Origin: Atribacterota bacterium
Lineage (GTDB): Bacteria; Atribacterota; Phoenicimicrobiia; Phoenicimicrobiales; Stramentimicrobiaceae
Length of the DNA: 32,669 bases
Reading direction: 5' to 3'
Assembly: GCA_028717805.1 (NCBI GenBank)
Contig: JAQUNC010000028.1
Coordinates: 1 to 32,669 of the forward strand
A model generated the notes under the pieces. That model was not told the origin of the DNA. It ran no database searches and saw only the letters and a program-made list of their open reading frames with translations. The position numbers and the translations under genes were made by a program. Shown here piece after piece: positions 9,547-18,331 of the stretch. The number at the start of each line of letters is the position of its first letter. The first letter of the stretch is position 1.

Positions 9547-10041
9547 ATGAAGAATAAATTTAATGAAACATTAAAATGATTAATGATGTGGTGGTTAGTA
9601 TATTTTTCAGTGCGATGTTCATAACTGTTTTTACCTCAGTAATACTATGTTATTTTTGGTTTTTCTTTTCGCTGGACAGAAGAATTAATCCGATATTTAT
9701 TTATATATATGGTCTTTTTTGGAATACCCATTGCCTTTAGACAGAATGTTCATGCAGCTATTGAATATTTTAAATCAACGTTTTTTAAAAGATTCAATTC
9801 AGTATTACAAATTTTTTGTGAACTGGTATTAGGCATAATGGTTGTTTATATAAGTTATTACACCATTATTATGATTAGAGGCAGGTTAGGAAGAACCCTC
9901 TCTTCAGGTCTAAAACTCCCTTTTGCTTATCTCTACAGTTCAGTTCTCTTTTGTTTTGGTCTGCTATTAATTGAAATCATACAACGTTTTTTCATAAAAG
10001 GCTATCGTCAACAACAAATGAAGAGTGATAAGGATAAATAA
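9547..10041 (+). pseudogene. dctQ: TRAP transporter small membrane subunit DctQ (two frameshifts)
   Basis: The protein can be read as a four-helix DctQ subunit only by changing frame twice. One A is missing at 9573-9576, where the first frame hits TGA after ETLK and the correct frame continues MINDVVVSIF. A second indel is in the T-run at 9653-9657, before the conserved W-x-E-E-L segment (GFSFRWTEEL). From 9709 the frame is clean, with YLFIYMVFFGIPIAFRQ and two further helices. DctQ couples the binding protein to the DctM permease. It follows dctP by 107 bases and precedes dctM by 25. Confidence 0.85.
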
Positions 10042-10066
10042 GTATTGATGAGGTGTTAAGGTTAAA

Positions 10067-11313
10067 ATGAGTGCAGGGTTCATATTAGCGATTGTTTTAG
10101 CATTTATGGCTTTGTTGTTAATTATAGGTTGTCCCATTGGTTTTTCTATTTTAATTAGTACTACACTGGGAGTCTTTATACAGGATCTTCCTTCCTCTAT
10201 GGCTACCTTGAGAATGATTGCCAGAGCAGATTCTTTCTTGCTAACAGCAATACCATTTTTTATATTTGCTGGAGTGTTGATGAGGGAAGGAGGAATAACA
10301 AAAAGAATTTTAAATTTTTCGGTTGTTCTTCTGGGACATTTACCAGGTGCTTTAGGTCATGTTAATATTTTTGCCAGCATGGTAAGTATTCTGATTCCCG
10401 AGATGATAGAAAAAAAATATCCTCGAAGCGTGAGTGCAGCAATCACTGCAACATCGTCTACCATAGGAATTATTATACCACCAAGTATACCAATGATCCT
10501 GTATGCAATGGCTTCAGAAACTTCCATCGGTCGTCTATTTCTGGGTGGAGCCATACCTGGTATTCTAGTTGGTTTAATCATGATGGTAATTACTGCCTAT
10601 ATGTCTGTAAAAGAGGGATATGGAAAAGAAAGAGATAATCCCCCAACTTTTAAAGAAGTTGTTGTTGGTTTCAAAGATGGAATATTTGCCTTAACCATGC
10701 CTTTAATCATTATTGGTAGTATTGTTGGCGGGATAGTAACTGCGACCGAAGCTTCTGTTTTAGCTGTTTTCTGTGCTTTGATATTAGGATTTTTTGTATT
10801 CAAAGAATTAAAATTAAAGATATTTACCCCGCTATTAAAGAAACTATTCGCTCGACAGCTGTAGTTATGTTAATTGTAGTTATAGCTACTTTTTTAGGTT
10901 GGTTGCTGGCTTATGGTCAATTGCCCCAGCGAATATCTCTTGCTCTGCTATCGATTTCTAATAATCCTGTAGTTATTTTATTAATCATCAATTTAATCTT
11001 GCTCATTATTGGTACTTTTTCAGATGTTGCTCCTAATATCTTGATTTTAACACCCATTTTTTTACCGGTAGTTGTAAATTTAGGAATAGATCCGGTACAT
11101 TTTGGTGTTGTTATGATTGTGAATCAAGCAATTGCTCTGGTAACTCCACCGGTTGGTAACTGTTTATATATTTGCGCCAATCTTTCTAAATGTAGTGTAG
11201 AAAAGGTTTTTGGAGCATCTATTCCTTATTTATTAGCTAATCTGCTTGTACTGATTTTGGTCACTTTATGGCCAGCAATGGTATTATGGCTACCAAAAAT
11301 GTTGATGCCTTAG
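10067..11313 (+). pseudogene. dctM: TRAP transporter large permease DctM (frameshift plus internal deletion)
   Basis: This is the 12-helix class permease of a TRAP uptake system. Two lesions are visible. First, after FASMV (near 10383) the sequence jumps directly to SILIPEM, so the conserved block with the GxSGSAxADxxxxG motif, roughly 16 residues in the family, is missing. Second, one A is missing near 10817-10819: the first frame ends at 10864, while the other frame continues DIYPAIKETIRSTAVVML through DVAPNILILTPIF and ALVTPPVGNCL to TAG at 11311-11313. The in-frame deletion of a core motif cannot be explained as a homopolymer read error, so this gene is very probably dead. Confidence 0.85.
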
Positions 11314-11335
11314 ATTAATTTTGGAAGGCATCTTT
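11304..11335 (+). terminator. Hairpin at the end of dctM
   Basis: GATGCCTT (11304-11311) and AAGGCATC (11325-11332) form a perfect 8-bp stem with a 13-base loop, followed by a short TTTA tract. It overlaps the dctM stop codon and probably terminates the TRAP transcript, although the T-tract is weak. Confidence 0.55.
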
Positions 11336-11401
11336 ATACGTTGCTCGATAATTCAATTTCTTTTCTTATCCAAATCAATTTTAGATAATTTAGTAGATGT
11401 T

Positions 11402-11493
11402 CTATTTCAGGGAGATAATAAAGAGAAAAGATAAAACAGTCACGCCGGGGTATTGCAACCCCTTTATGTCGAAATAGACTAACAAATAGTTAG
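11402..11493 (+). other. Nested RNA-like dyad between TRAP locus and hydrogenase operon
   Basis: CTATTTC (11402-11408) pairs with GAAATAG (11471-11477), enclosing a GGGGT/ACCCC hairpin (11447-11462). A further hairpin CTAAC/GTTAG follows at 11479-11493. This resembles a P1-closed structured RNA ahead of a ribosome site at 11572-11579, but it matches no riboswitch class that I recognise. The rest of 11336-11571 holds no gene. Confidence 0.35.
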
Positions 11494-11571
11494 CATAAAC
11501 CATAAGACTTTTTATTGTTAATAGTAGAGAGATTTCAAGAGAAAGATAGGGTATGTGAGAGAAACCTGAAT

Positions 11572-11651
11572 AAAGGAGGAATAAAATATTATTAATTTCA
11601 GAACCTGGATTATATGTAAAACCGGTAATCTATTTTAATATTATTGTTTAA
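11572..11651 (+). pseudogene. Orphan ribosome site with start-less short frame (gene remnant)
   Basis: A strong AAAGGAGG (11572-11579) is followed six bases later by ATA (11586) and 20 further sense codons (LLISEPGLYVKPVIYF...) before TAA at 11649-11651. The spacing fits a former ATG changed to ATA. The tail runs to the very edge of the convergent membrane protein gene, so the rest of the gene appears to have been lost. I do not recognise the product. Confidence 0.3.
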
Positions 11652-11652
11652 C

Positions 11653-12132
11653 TTAAAGATGGATATTCTTTAAGAAATATAAAATTAAAATGGCAATTAA
11701 ACCACCTGTACAGGCAGTAACGAATTGGGGAAAACTCATCATTTGAGCAATGGGAGCTGGAACCTGTACCAATAAATTTACTGCCGTTACCAGTATAATG
11801 AATTTAACTATAGATGCGATGATAATTCCTAAAAATTTATTGCTAGATTTTAATAAGAAAAATGAAATTACTAATACACTATTTCCAAGTGCTATAAAGG
11901 GAATTAAAGGAATAAGGGGAGGAGGCAAGATTCCCCATATTGCTGCTATAATTGGAGTTAAAATACCTATTAAAATTCCTCCTTGCCATCCGACTATCAT
12001 TGATGCCAGATACAGCACTGCGTTTACTAATGGACCAGTTATAAATTGAGGGAAAGCTCCCATTTGGAATAGTAAGGCAATAGCTAATAAAATTGAAGTC
12101 CTCGTTAGCCATTTAATATTGGTTTGGTGCAT
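11653..12132 (-). CDS. ECF-transporter S-component-like membrane protein
   Basis: This 159-residue, very hydrophobic protein has about five membrane helices. It shows features typical of small substrate-binding S components of ECF transporters: FITGPLVNAVL near the start, a glycine-rich GGILIGILTPIIA segment, PPLIPLIPFIALGN, and a closing TGGLIAILI helix. The substrate cannot be read from the sequence, and no ECF ATPase or T component is nearby. It has a GGGGAG ribosome site and starts 51 bases after the hydrogenase stop on the same strand, so the two are probably co-transcribed. It might serve cofactor or metabolite uptake, or have a role linked to hydrogenase; both are inference. Confidence 0.6.
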   Translation of the reverse strand: MHQTNIKWLTRTSILLAIALLFQMGAFPQFITGPLVNAVLYLASMIVGWQGGILIGILTPIIAAIWGILPPPLIPLIPFIALGNSVLVISFFLLKSSNKFLGIIIASIVKFIILVTAVNLLVQVPAPIAQMMSFPQFVTACTGGLIAILILYFLKNIHL

Positions 12133-12183
12133 CTTTCTCCCCTTATTTAATATATTTCTTTAACCCTAAATTGTTTTATAATT

Positions 12184-13980
12184 TCATAAGATTTCAACTA
12201 TTTTTTTATTTTTCTTATTAAAGTAGTTAGTATGAAGAAGATGGTGGGATTTTTCGCCCAATGGTTTTTTTAAAAATTCAGCATACAATTGTTTAATGGC
12301 TGAATTTTCATGGGATTTTCTAAATTCTCGTCCCTCATCTTCTTTATAGATTGCCTGAATTCTGGCTTTTCTTACTTCATCATTGGTCATACGTGGTTGA
12401 CCGCCTCCGCCTATACAACCACCTGGACAAGTCATTATTTCAATAAAATGATATTCTTTTTCTCCTTTTAAGATTGCCTCGATAACTTTATTTGCATGTC
12501 CAAGTCCGTGAGCAACTGCAACTTTCAAGGTCACTCCTTCTAAGAACTTCCATTCCGGTAATACACCTTTTATAGTTAGCTGAGCCTCTTTTACTCCCTC
12601 CAATCCTTGAATAGAGGTTACATGGAGTTTATCAAAGGGCAGAGGTCTGCCGGTAACAATTTCATAGGCAGTACGAAGGGCGGCTTCCATAACCCCGCCG
12701 GTATTGGCAAAAATATCTGCTGCTCCGGTAGAAATACCTAATGGAGCATCCATTTCTCCATCTGGTAGGTTAACGAAGTCAATGCCGGCTTGTTTAATCA
12801 TCTTTCCTAATTCCCGAGTGGTCAGGACATAATCCACATCCTGAACTCCGCTGTCGGTCATTTCATCGCGATTACATTCAAATTTTTTGGCAGTACAGGG
12901 CATAATTGATACTACTACCATATCTTCCTTCTTTATACCGATTTTATCAGCAAAATAGGTCTTGGCAACAGCTCCAAACATCTGCTGTGGTGATTTACAG
13001 GTAGAAACATTATCCATCAATTCAGGATAGAAATGCTCCATGTAATTAATCCAACCGGGAGAGCAGGAAGTAAACATGGGCAATTTTACCTTTTCATCTT
13101 TATCTACTAACTTCTTCTTGAGGCGGGTCAACAATTCATTTCCTTCTTCTATGATAGTAAGATCAGCAGCAAAATTAGTATCAAACACCTGTTTAAATCC
13201 TAATCTCCTCAAAGCATTAACCATGCGACCTTTAACCAGGGTACCTGGCGGTAAGTCAAAACATTCGCCCAATGCTGCGCGAATAGCCGGAGCAGTTTGC
13301 ACTATGACATATTTGTTCGGATCTTCCAGAGCTTCCCAGATTTTATCAGTATCATCATGTTCTATAATGGCACCTACAGGGCAAACGACAGCACATTGTC
13401 CACATTGGACACAAACAGCATCTGATAATAAATCAACTTGTCCAGGACCAATAATGGTGTTGAATCCACGGTAACGGGGAGCCAAGGTTGCCACCTTTTG
13501 TACTTCCTGACAGGCAGAAACACATCGACGGCATAAAATACATTTATTTGGGTCTCTAACTATACCTGGGGTGCTGGTATCAAGAGGAAGTTTTTCTTTG
13601 TCAGATTGAAATCTTACCTCTCTAATTCCATATTCTTCAGCTAATGCTTGTAATTCACAATTCTGATTTCGGTCACAGGTATTACATTCCCAGGGATGTG
13701 AACTTAAAAGTAGTTCTAATAGAACCTTCCTAGCATTTCTTACTCTTTTACTGTTTGTTTTGATTTTCATACCTTCCGTTACTTCAGTTATACAAGAGGG
13801 TGGCAAAGTAGCCATACCTTCTACTTCTACAACACACATACGACAAGAACCAGGATTCTGGAGTCCTTCTAAATAACAAAGAGTTGAGATCTTAATGCCT
13901 ATCTTTTGAGCAGCTTTTAAAATGGTTGTTCCTTCCTCAACTTCTAAAGGTATATTATTTATTTCAACTTTTACTGCCAT
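12184..13980 (-). CDS. [FeFe] hydrogenase, multi-cluster catalytic subunit (HydA/HndD type)
   Basis: The 598-residue protein begins with a 2Fe-2S ferredoxin domain (C35, C46, C49, C63), then a His-Cys3 4Fe-4S site (H95, C99, C102, C108), two 4Fe-4S clusters (C147/150/153/157 and C190/193/196/200) and the H-cluster domain. The three signatures are TSCSPGW (C306), MPCTAKK (C362) and MTCPGGCIGGGGQP (C518, C522). It reduces protons or oxidises H2 in the cytoplasm, probably with ferredoxin or as part of an NADH-linked bifurcating complex; no NuoE/F-type partners are in the window. The length and domain order match HndD-like subunits. AGGAG precedes the ATG. All cluster ligands are present, so it should be functional and oxygen sensitive. 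Confidence 0.95.
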   Translation of the reverse strand: MAVKVEINNIPLEVEEGTTILKAAQKIGIKISTLCYLEGLQNPGSCRMCVVEVEGMATLPPSCITEVTEGMKIKTNSKRVRNARKVLLELLLSSHPWECNTCDRNQNCELQALAEEYGIREVRFQSDKEKLPLDTSTPGIVRDPNKCILCRRCVSACQEVQKVATLAPRYRGFNTIIGPGQVDLLSDAVCVQCGQCAVVCPVGAIIEHDDTDKIWEALEDPNKYVIVQTAPAIRAALGECFDLPPGTLVKGRMVNALRRLGFKQVFDTNFAADLTIIEEGNELLTRLKKKLVDKDEKVKLPMFTSCSPGWINYMEHFYPELMDNVSTCKSPQQMFGAVAKTYFADKIGIKKEDMVVVSIMPCTAKKFECNRDEMTDSGVQDVDYVLTTRELGKMIKQAGIDFVNLPDGEMDAPLGISTGAADIFANTGGVMEAALRTAYEIVTGRPLPFDKLHVTSIQGLEGVKEAQLTIKGVLPEWKFLEGVTLKVAVAHGLGHANKVIEAILKGEKEYHFIEIMTCPGGCIGGGGQPRMTNDEVRKARIQAIYKEDEGREFRKSHENSAIKQLYAEFLKKPLGEKSHHLLHTNYFNKKNKKIVEIL

Positions 13981-14593
13981 TTTATTCTCCTAGTTTTCTG
14001 TTTTTAATATTCAAGATAAAATAATATTTTATTTTTTATATAAATTTTAATGATATTTATTCTAAAGATAGTATTAGATAGCATTTGGAATTCTAGGGAG
14101 AAGGTAAAGAAGAGTGACAATAATGAGTTATATGAAATGGTGCAATAAACGAGCTAATAATGCCCATATTCCCTCCTTTCCAAAGATGGGAGGCATGGCA
14201 ATTTCTAACCATACCCTCGAGATTTTTATATCTGCCGGTTGTTTTCCATGGATTACTCTTTAGGTAAAACAACTCGGAGAGATAGTAAATATTTTAATTT
14301 CATTTTTTGTTAATATAACATAAGAGCAAAAGCAAATCAAGTGATTTATAAAGATAGGGATAATATTGCGGTAAGAGGGGTAATCGAGTCTTGGAATGAT
14401 GTTATATACTAACCAGGTATATTTTGAAGATTTGATCCAACCTGAATTTTTTCGATTAACTTTTCTGTTTATCCTTTCCTTTTTATAAATGCAATAAACA
14501 AATATCTACTTGTTTTCTATTTTACATTATAATATGATGATGTGAAAAGAAGCATATATGTTTAATATTAAATTATTGAAGGAGACAGAAAAA
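13981..14593. other. Intergenic region between hydrogenase and DUF488 genes
   Basis: About 600 bases separate the divergent genes. A 46-codon ATG frame at 14123-14263 has no ribosome site or recognisable similarity. Fragments around 14340-14410 read YKDRDNIAVRGVIESW before a stop and could be a gene relic, but this is weak. TATAAT-like words lie near 14528-14533, just upstream of the DUF488 gene. Confidence 0.4.
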
Positions 14594-14962
14594 ATGCCTA
14601 TTGCATTAAAGCGTATCTATGAAGCACCTGTACCACAGGACGGATATCGTGTTCTTGTTGATCGGCTTTGGCCCCGTGGACTTTCTAAAGAACGGACAAA
14701 AATAGACCAATGGCTTAAAGAAGCCGCTCCTTCGGATTGGTTACGAAAGTCTTTCCATTCAGGTGAATTAAGCTGGGATGATTTTGAAAGAAGTTATTTA
14801 TTGGAGTTGGAGAAACACGAGAAAATACTGAAGACTTTGGTAGAACATTCCAGGAAAGATCAGGTTACCTTACTCTTTAGTTCTAAGAATGAAGAAAAAA
14901 ATAATGCCTCAGTTTTAAAACATTATCTGATAAAATTAGAATCCAGAAAAGAATTATTTTAG
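14594..14962 (+). CDS. DUF488 family protein
   Basis: The 122-residue protein shows the hallmark DUF488 segments KRIYEAP, GYRVLVDRLWPRGLSKE, IDQWLKEAAPS, LRKSFH and a C-terminal TLLFSSKNEEKNNASVLKHYL. The biochemical function of the family is not established. I place the start at 14594 because AAGGAG (14579-14584) lies nine bases upstream; an in-frame ATG at 14558 lacks a ribosome site. It is followed by the DUF72 gene after 15 bases, probably in one transcript. The protein is soluble and appears complete. Confidence 0.85.
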   Translation: MPIALKRIYEAPVPQDGYRVLVDRLWPRGLSKERTKIDQWLKEAAPSDWLRKSFHSGELSWDDFERSYLLELEKHEKILKTLVEHSRKDQVTLLFSSKNEEKNNASVLKHYLIKLESRKELF

Positions 14963-14977
14963 ACAAAGGATATTATT

Positions 14978-15844
14978 ATGAGGCAAATTTCTGATCTGGT
15001 TAGAATAGGAACCTGAAACTGGAAATATCCTTCCTGGAAAGGGATTGTCTATTCAGAAGAGGTTGGTAATAAGTATCTATCAGAATATGCTAAGCATTAT
15101 GATACAGCTGAAATTGACCAGTTGTTCTGGTCGTTGTTTCCGGGTAACAAAGTTGTTTTACCCAGACCGGAAGTTATCAGGGAATATGTGTCCTCTGTCT
15201 CCCAACAATTTCAGTTTAGTGTAAAAGTCCAGAATTCCATTACTCTGACTCATTATTATTCGCAAAACAAAAAAATGCCCTTAACTGACCCCCCCCTTTT
15301 TCTCTCTAATGAACTTTTTGCTGAATTTTACCATTTACTGCATCCCATGAAAGATCATCTAACTGCATTTATCTTTCAGTTTGAATATCTGAATAACAAG
15401 AAGATGCCAGGTCAAAAAATTTTTCAGGACAAAATTTCCAGGTTTATGAGCAGGTGTCCATCTGATATAAATTATTGTATAGAGATTAGAAATCTCAATT
15501 ACCTGAATAAAGAATATTTTTCTTTTTTAAAATCCTCTAATCTGAGTCATGTATTTTTGCAAGGATATTACATGCCTCCTATCTTTAACCTGTATAAAAA
15601 ATATCATGATCTCATTGAAAAATTTACTGTAATTAGACTTATGGGTGGTGATCGAAAGGTAATGGAAGAGAAAAGCCAGGGTAATTGGAATTAGTTATGG
15701 GAATCCAGAGAAGAAGAACTTAATCGATTGGCAGATATGATACGTGCTTTGATCATAAAAAATATACGCCTGTTTATTAATGTCAATAATCACTATGAAG
15801 GCTCTGCCCCCTTAACTATTGAACGTATTGTCAGCCGTTTGTAG
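14978..15844 (+). pseudogene. DUF72 family protein, two in-frame stops
   Basis: A single frame from ATG 14978 to TAG 15842-15844 contains TGA at 15014-15016 and TAG at 15692-15694. It starts LVRIGT(stop)NWKYPSWKG, where DUF72 proteins have IGTCxWKYxSW or IGTSGWSY, so the TGA stands at the usual Cys/Ser. The middle (TAEIDQLFWSLF, PRPEVIREY, FSVKVQ) and the end (LWESREEELNRLADMI, FINVNNHYEGSAPLTIERI) fit the TIM-barrel DUF72 family at normal length. The second stop follows GNWN, where Gln (CAG) is a one-base change away. Function of the family is unknown. No selenocysteine interpretation is needed given the second stop. Confidence 0.8.
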
Positions 15845-16344
15845 CCAGCGGGGTTCTATCTGTACTGATTTTAACTTGTCGGCAAGAAATTCTATTGTTT
15901 CTGAACAAATAGCCTGAAGGAAAAGAAATCAATCCCTACAAATAGAAGACTTCATCCAGTTATTAATACTGATTTGATTTCAGAAAGTTGCGAACTTCTT
16001 TATTAAACATATCGGTGGCTCTATAGAATATTTATACTTAATCAATTAAATGTAAATCAAATTATGGCTATATTAATTATCCCAGGGGTATGGATGTATC
16101 GTGAAAAAAATTATCAAATATCCTGGGGAATATTTATAACACTGAACAAGGTAAATAGAGAGGAAAAGAAGACAAAATGCAAAATAGTTTTGGGTGTTAG
16201 TAGAATAAAAAAAGTGTATAATAATATAGTATAAGTGTTTGTTCGTTCTATGATAAATGATCTTTAACTTAAAGATAGAAGGGAGGAGGATAATTTTATT
16301 GTTACTTTTGCCAAGAAAAATAGATTTCTTAAGGAGGTATCACT
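15845..16344. other. Intergenic region upstream of the PEGA gene
   Basis: No convincing gene is visible. A 56-codon frame at 16064-16234 lacks a ribosome site and overlaps the promoter region. CCCAGG (16081-16086) and CCTGGG (16122-16127) form a 6-bp dyad of unknown meaning. TATAAT at 16217-16222 could be the -10 box of the PEGA gene, but no good -35 is at the right distance. Confidence 0.45.
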
Positions 16345-17337
16345 ATGAGGCAAAGTCTTTTTTTCGATAAATGTATAAAAATATTGTCACTAACATTTGT
16401 AATAACTTTTCTTTGTTTAACAATAGGTCTTTCCGGCTATGCTCAGCAGTTAAGATATGGTACCCTCTCCATAAATTCAAATCCATCAGGTGCTGGGGTA
16501 TTTTTAGACAACCAATATAAAGGCGACACACCATTAAATTTAAAAGATGTTCCCGTAGGTCAATACAGCATAAAATTAGTACTGTCTGGTTATGAAGATT
16601 GGAATAGCTCTGTAGCAGTTTTACCTATTCTAACGGTGAAAATTGCTGCTGATTTAGTTCCCCTGGCTAAACCAGCCGTTGGTTCTATTGCGGTTAACTC
16701 CAATCCCCAGGGTGCCCGGGTATATCTGGATAATGCCTATAAAGGCCAAACTCCCCTTAATTTAAGGGATATCACTGTTGGCAGGCATACACTTAAATTA
16801 GTATTAGCTGATTATCAAGAATGGAATAGTGAAATTACTATAACTTCTTCTCAAACAGCTCGTATTTTTGCTGATTTAGAATATCAAAGGGCAACTGGTT
16901 CCATTGCGGTTAATTCTAATCCCAAGGGAGCAGATATTTATTTAGATGATAACTATGAGGGATTGACACCATTGAATTTAACTCAAATTTCTGTCGGTTC
17001 CCATATCATTAAATTAATACTTCCAGGTTATCGTGAATGGATAAGCGAAATAACAGTATCATCTGAACAAGTTTCAAGAATCTCTGTTGATTTAGAGTCT
17101 CAACCGAAATATGGCTCAATCTCCATTAAGAGCAATCAAGGTGAAGCAAAAATATTTTTAAACGGTACTTATATTACCACAACATCTATTTATCCTAAAA
17201 CATTGCAAGATATAAAAACAGGCTATTATGAAATGGTAATAATTAAAGATGGTTTTAGAGCCTGGATAGGAGAATTAGAAGTATTCCCGGGGGAAGTAAC
17301 TTCAATAGAGGTCACCATGACTGAAATATTTAAGTAA
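16345..17337 (+). CDS. Secreted PEGA-repeat protein
   Basis: The 330-residue protein has a signal peptide (about 1-34, ending SGYAQ) and four tandem PEGA domains (about 38-107, 111-180, 184-250, 255-327). Repeats 1-3 share SINSNPxGAxVFLD, a G-x-TPLNL turn, VGxHxxKLxLxGYxEW and a closing ITV-x-x-x-x-x-xIxxDL strand. The fourth is diverged and longer. PEGA domains are small beta folds found in cell-surface proteins and are thought to bind envelope components or proteins; no enzyme domain is present. AAGGAGGT lies six bases before the ATG. The gene is monocistronic, ending before a strong terminator. Confidence 0.88.
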   Translation: MRQSLFFDKCIKILSLTFVITFLCLTIGLSGYAQQLRYGTLSINSNPSGAGVFLDNQYKGDTPLNLKDVPVGQYSIKLVLSGYEDWNSSVAVLPILTVKIAADLVPLAKPAVGSIAVNSNPQGARVYLDNAYKGQTPLNLRDITVGRHTLKLVLADYQEWNSEITITSSQTARIFADLEYQRATGSIAVNSNPKGADIYLDDNYEGLTPLNLTQISVGSHIIKLILPGYREWISEITVSSEQVSRISVDLESQPKYGSISIKSNQGEAKIFLNGTYITTTSIYPKTLQDIKTGYYEMVIIKDGFRAWIGELEVFPGEVTSIEVTMTEIFK

Positions 17338-17516
17338 GTTTACTATTGCCTCTATTATTGAAAGATGAAAATATTGTTAGCTTGATAATAGAAAATCCTT
17401 ATTCACCATTATAGTTGTAATTAAGCAACTCTCTTTATACCAGAATAAGAAGCTATTCACCTGGAGATAATGCTAAATGCCAGTTAGGTCTATGACTATA
17501 ACAGGTAAGGAAACAG

Positions 17517-17577
17517 AAAAAGGCATTTCTTCCAGGATCGCTATAAAAGCGTATCCACAGAAGATGGTGCCTTTTTT
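17517..17577. terminator. Bidirectional intrinsic terminator
   Basis: AAAAAGGCA (17517-17525) pairs with TGCCTTTTT (17568-17576). An inner stem GGAT-CGCT / AGCG-T-ATCC extends the hairpin. A T-tract on the plus strand and an A-tract at the other side let it serve both the PEGA gene and the convergent membrane protein gene. Confidence 0.8.
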
Positions 17578-17623
17578 CTTACCTTTTACACTATATCCCT
17601 TAATTTTTTAAAAGACTACATTG

Positions 17624-18088
17624 TTATTGTTTATTGATAAAGTTAATTTCCCTGATTAATGAGATACCTGCTAGGCCAATATTTATAATAGCTAGGGTAT
17701 AAAGGGCAATACAGGTCAAGGCTATTGCCCAGATCCAACCGACAGGCTTAATGGAATCTGAAGCAAGGCCACTGAGCACAGCAATCGTTTGAGCACTGAT
17801 CAGGAAGAATATAGCTGCACCTAATCCCCAAGCGATGTTTTTTTGCTTTAAATGCACACTTAATGCTGCCCAGATCAGCAGTGCTGTACCTATAAAGGCA
17901 ATTGGGAAAAGTTCTGCTGGCATTAGGTAGTCAAATCGCAGCATATGGTTTGATATTGTTCCTGTGATTGTGGACAATACTGTCAATAAAATAGGTATCC
18001 ATACCAGTATGGTTCCTGCTGTAGCTATTATTTTGGTTAGAATTATCTTGTTTTGAGTTTCGGATAACACTTTATAACTATGCCTCAT
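17624..18088 (-). CDS. Four-helix membrane protein of unknown function
   Basis: The 154-residue protein has four predicted membrane helices (about 18-42, 58-78, 87-110, 120-145) with a short basic N-terminus. I do not recognise a family; the layout resembles DUF-type small integral membrane proteins. The start has no Shine-Dalgarno sequence, but a TATAAT (plus-strand 18106-18111, reversed) lies about 17 bases upstream, so the transcript may be nearly leaderless. It converges on the PEGA gene and shares its terminator. Confidence 0.65.
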   Translation of the reverse strand: MRHSYKVLSETQNKIILTKIIATAGTILVWIPILLTVLSTITGTISNHMLRFDYLMPAELFPIAFIGTALLIWAALSVHLKQKNIAWGLGAAIFFLISAQTIAVLSGLASDSIKPVGWIWAIALTCIALYTLAIINIGLAGISLIREINFINKQ

Positions 18089-18105
18089 CGCTAAGTGTAT
18101 GTTTT

Positions 18106-18111
18106 ATTATA
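18106..18111 (-). promoter_or_regulatory. Possible -10 box of the four-helix membrane protein gene
   Basis: TATAAT on the minus strand lies 17 bases before the ATG at 18088. No consensus -35 is present at 16-18 bases. If used, the leader would be only about ten bases and would lack a ribosome site. Confidence 0.35.
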
Positions 18112-18290
18112 GTACTATTCCTTTTGAAAATTGAAAACCAGGAACAGAAATTTAATAAATGCTATCATTGTTGAAGTTTCACAAATTTTACTTAAATAAG
18201 TTCTCTTAATGTCAATTTTATCTTTTAAATATCAGTCTTTATAAAATATTAACATATACCTTTACATTCTCAAAATATTTTTAGGGCCTG

Positions 18291-18331
18291 TTGCCTCACC
18301 TAAAAACCTAATTGAAAGCTGATACGGTGCC
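18291..18331 (+). repeat. Left terminal inverted repeat of the IS
   Basis: It starts TTGCCTCACCTAAAAA and continues through TTGAAAGCTGATACGGTGCC. It aligns with the reverse complement of the right end over about 40 bases with small gaps. It abuts the transposase stop codon. Confidence 0.7.

Noticed and set aside
13076-13474. 132-codon plus-strand frame inside the hydrogenase gene.
   Set aside because: It is antisense to conserved cluster-binding regions of the hydrogenase and has no start context.
14123-14263. 46-codon frame between hydrogenase and DUF488 genes.
   Set aside because: No ribosome site and no familiar pattern; length is within chance expectation.
15014-15016. Selenocysteine codon in the DUF72 gene.
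   Set aside because: The gene has another stop downstream and I see no clear SECIS hairpin right after the TGA; decay is simpler.
16064-16234. 56-codon frame upstream of the PEGA gene.
   Set aside because: No ribosome site, no recognised similarity, and it overlaps the probable -10 region of the PEGA gene.
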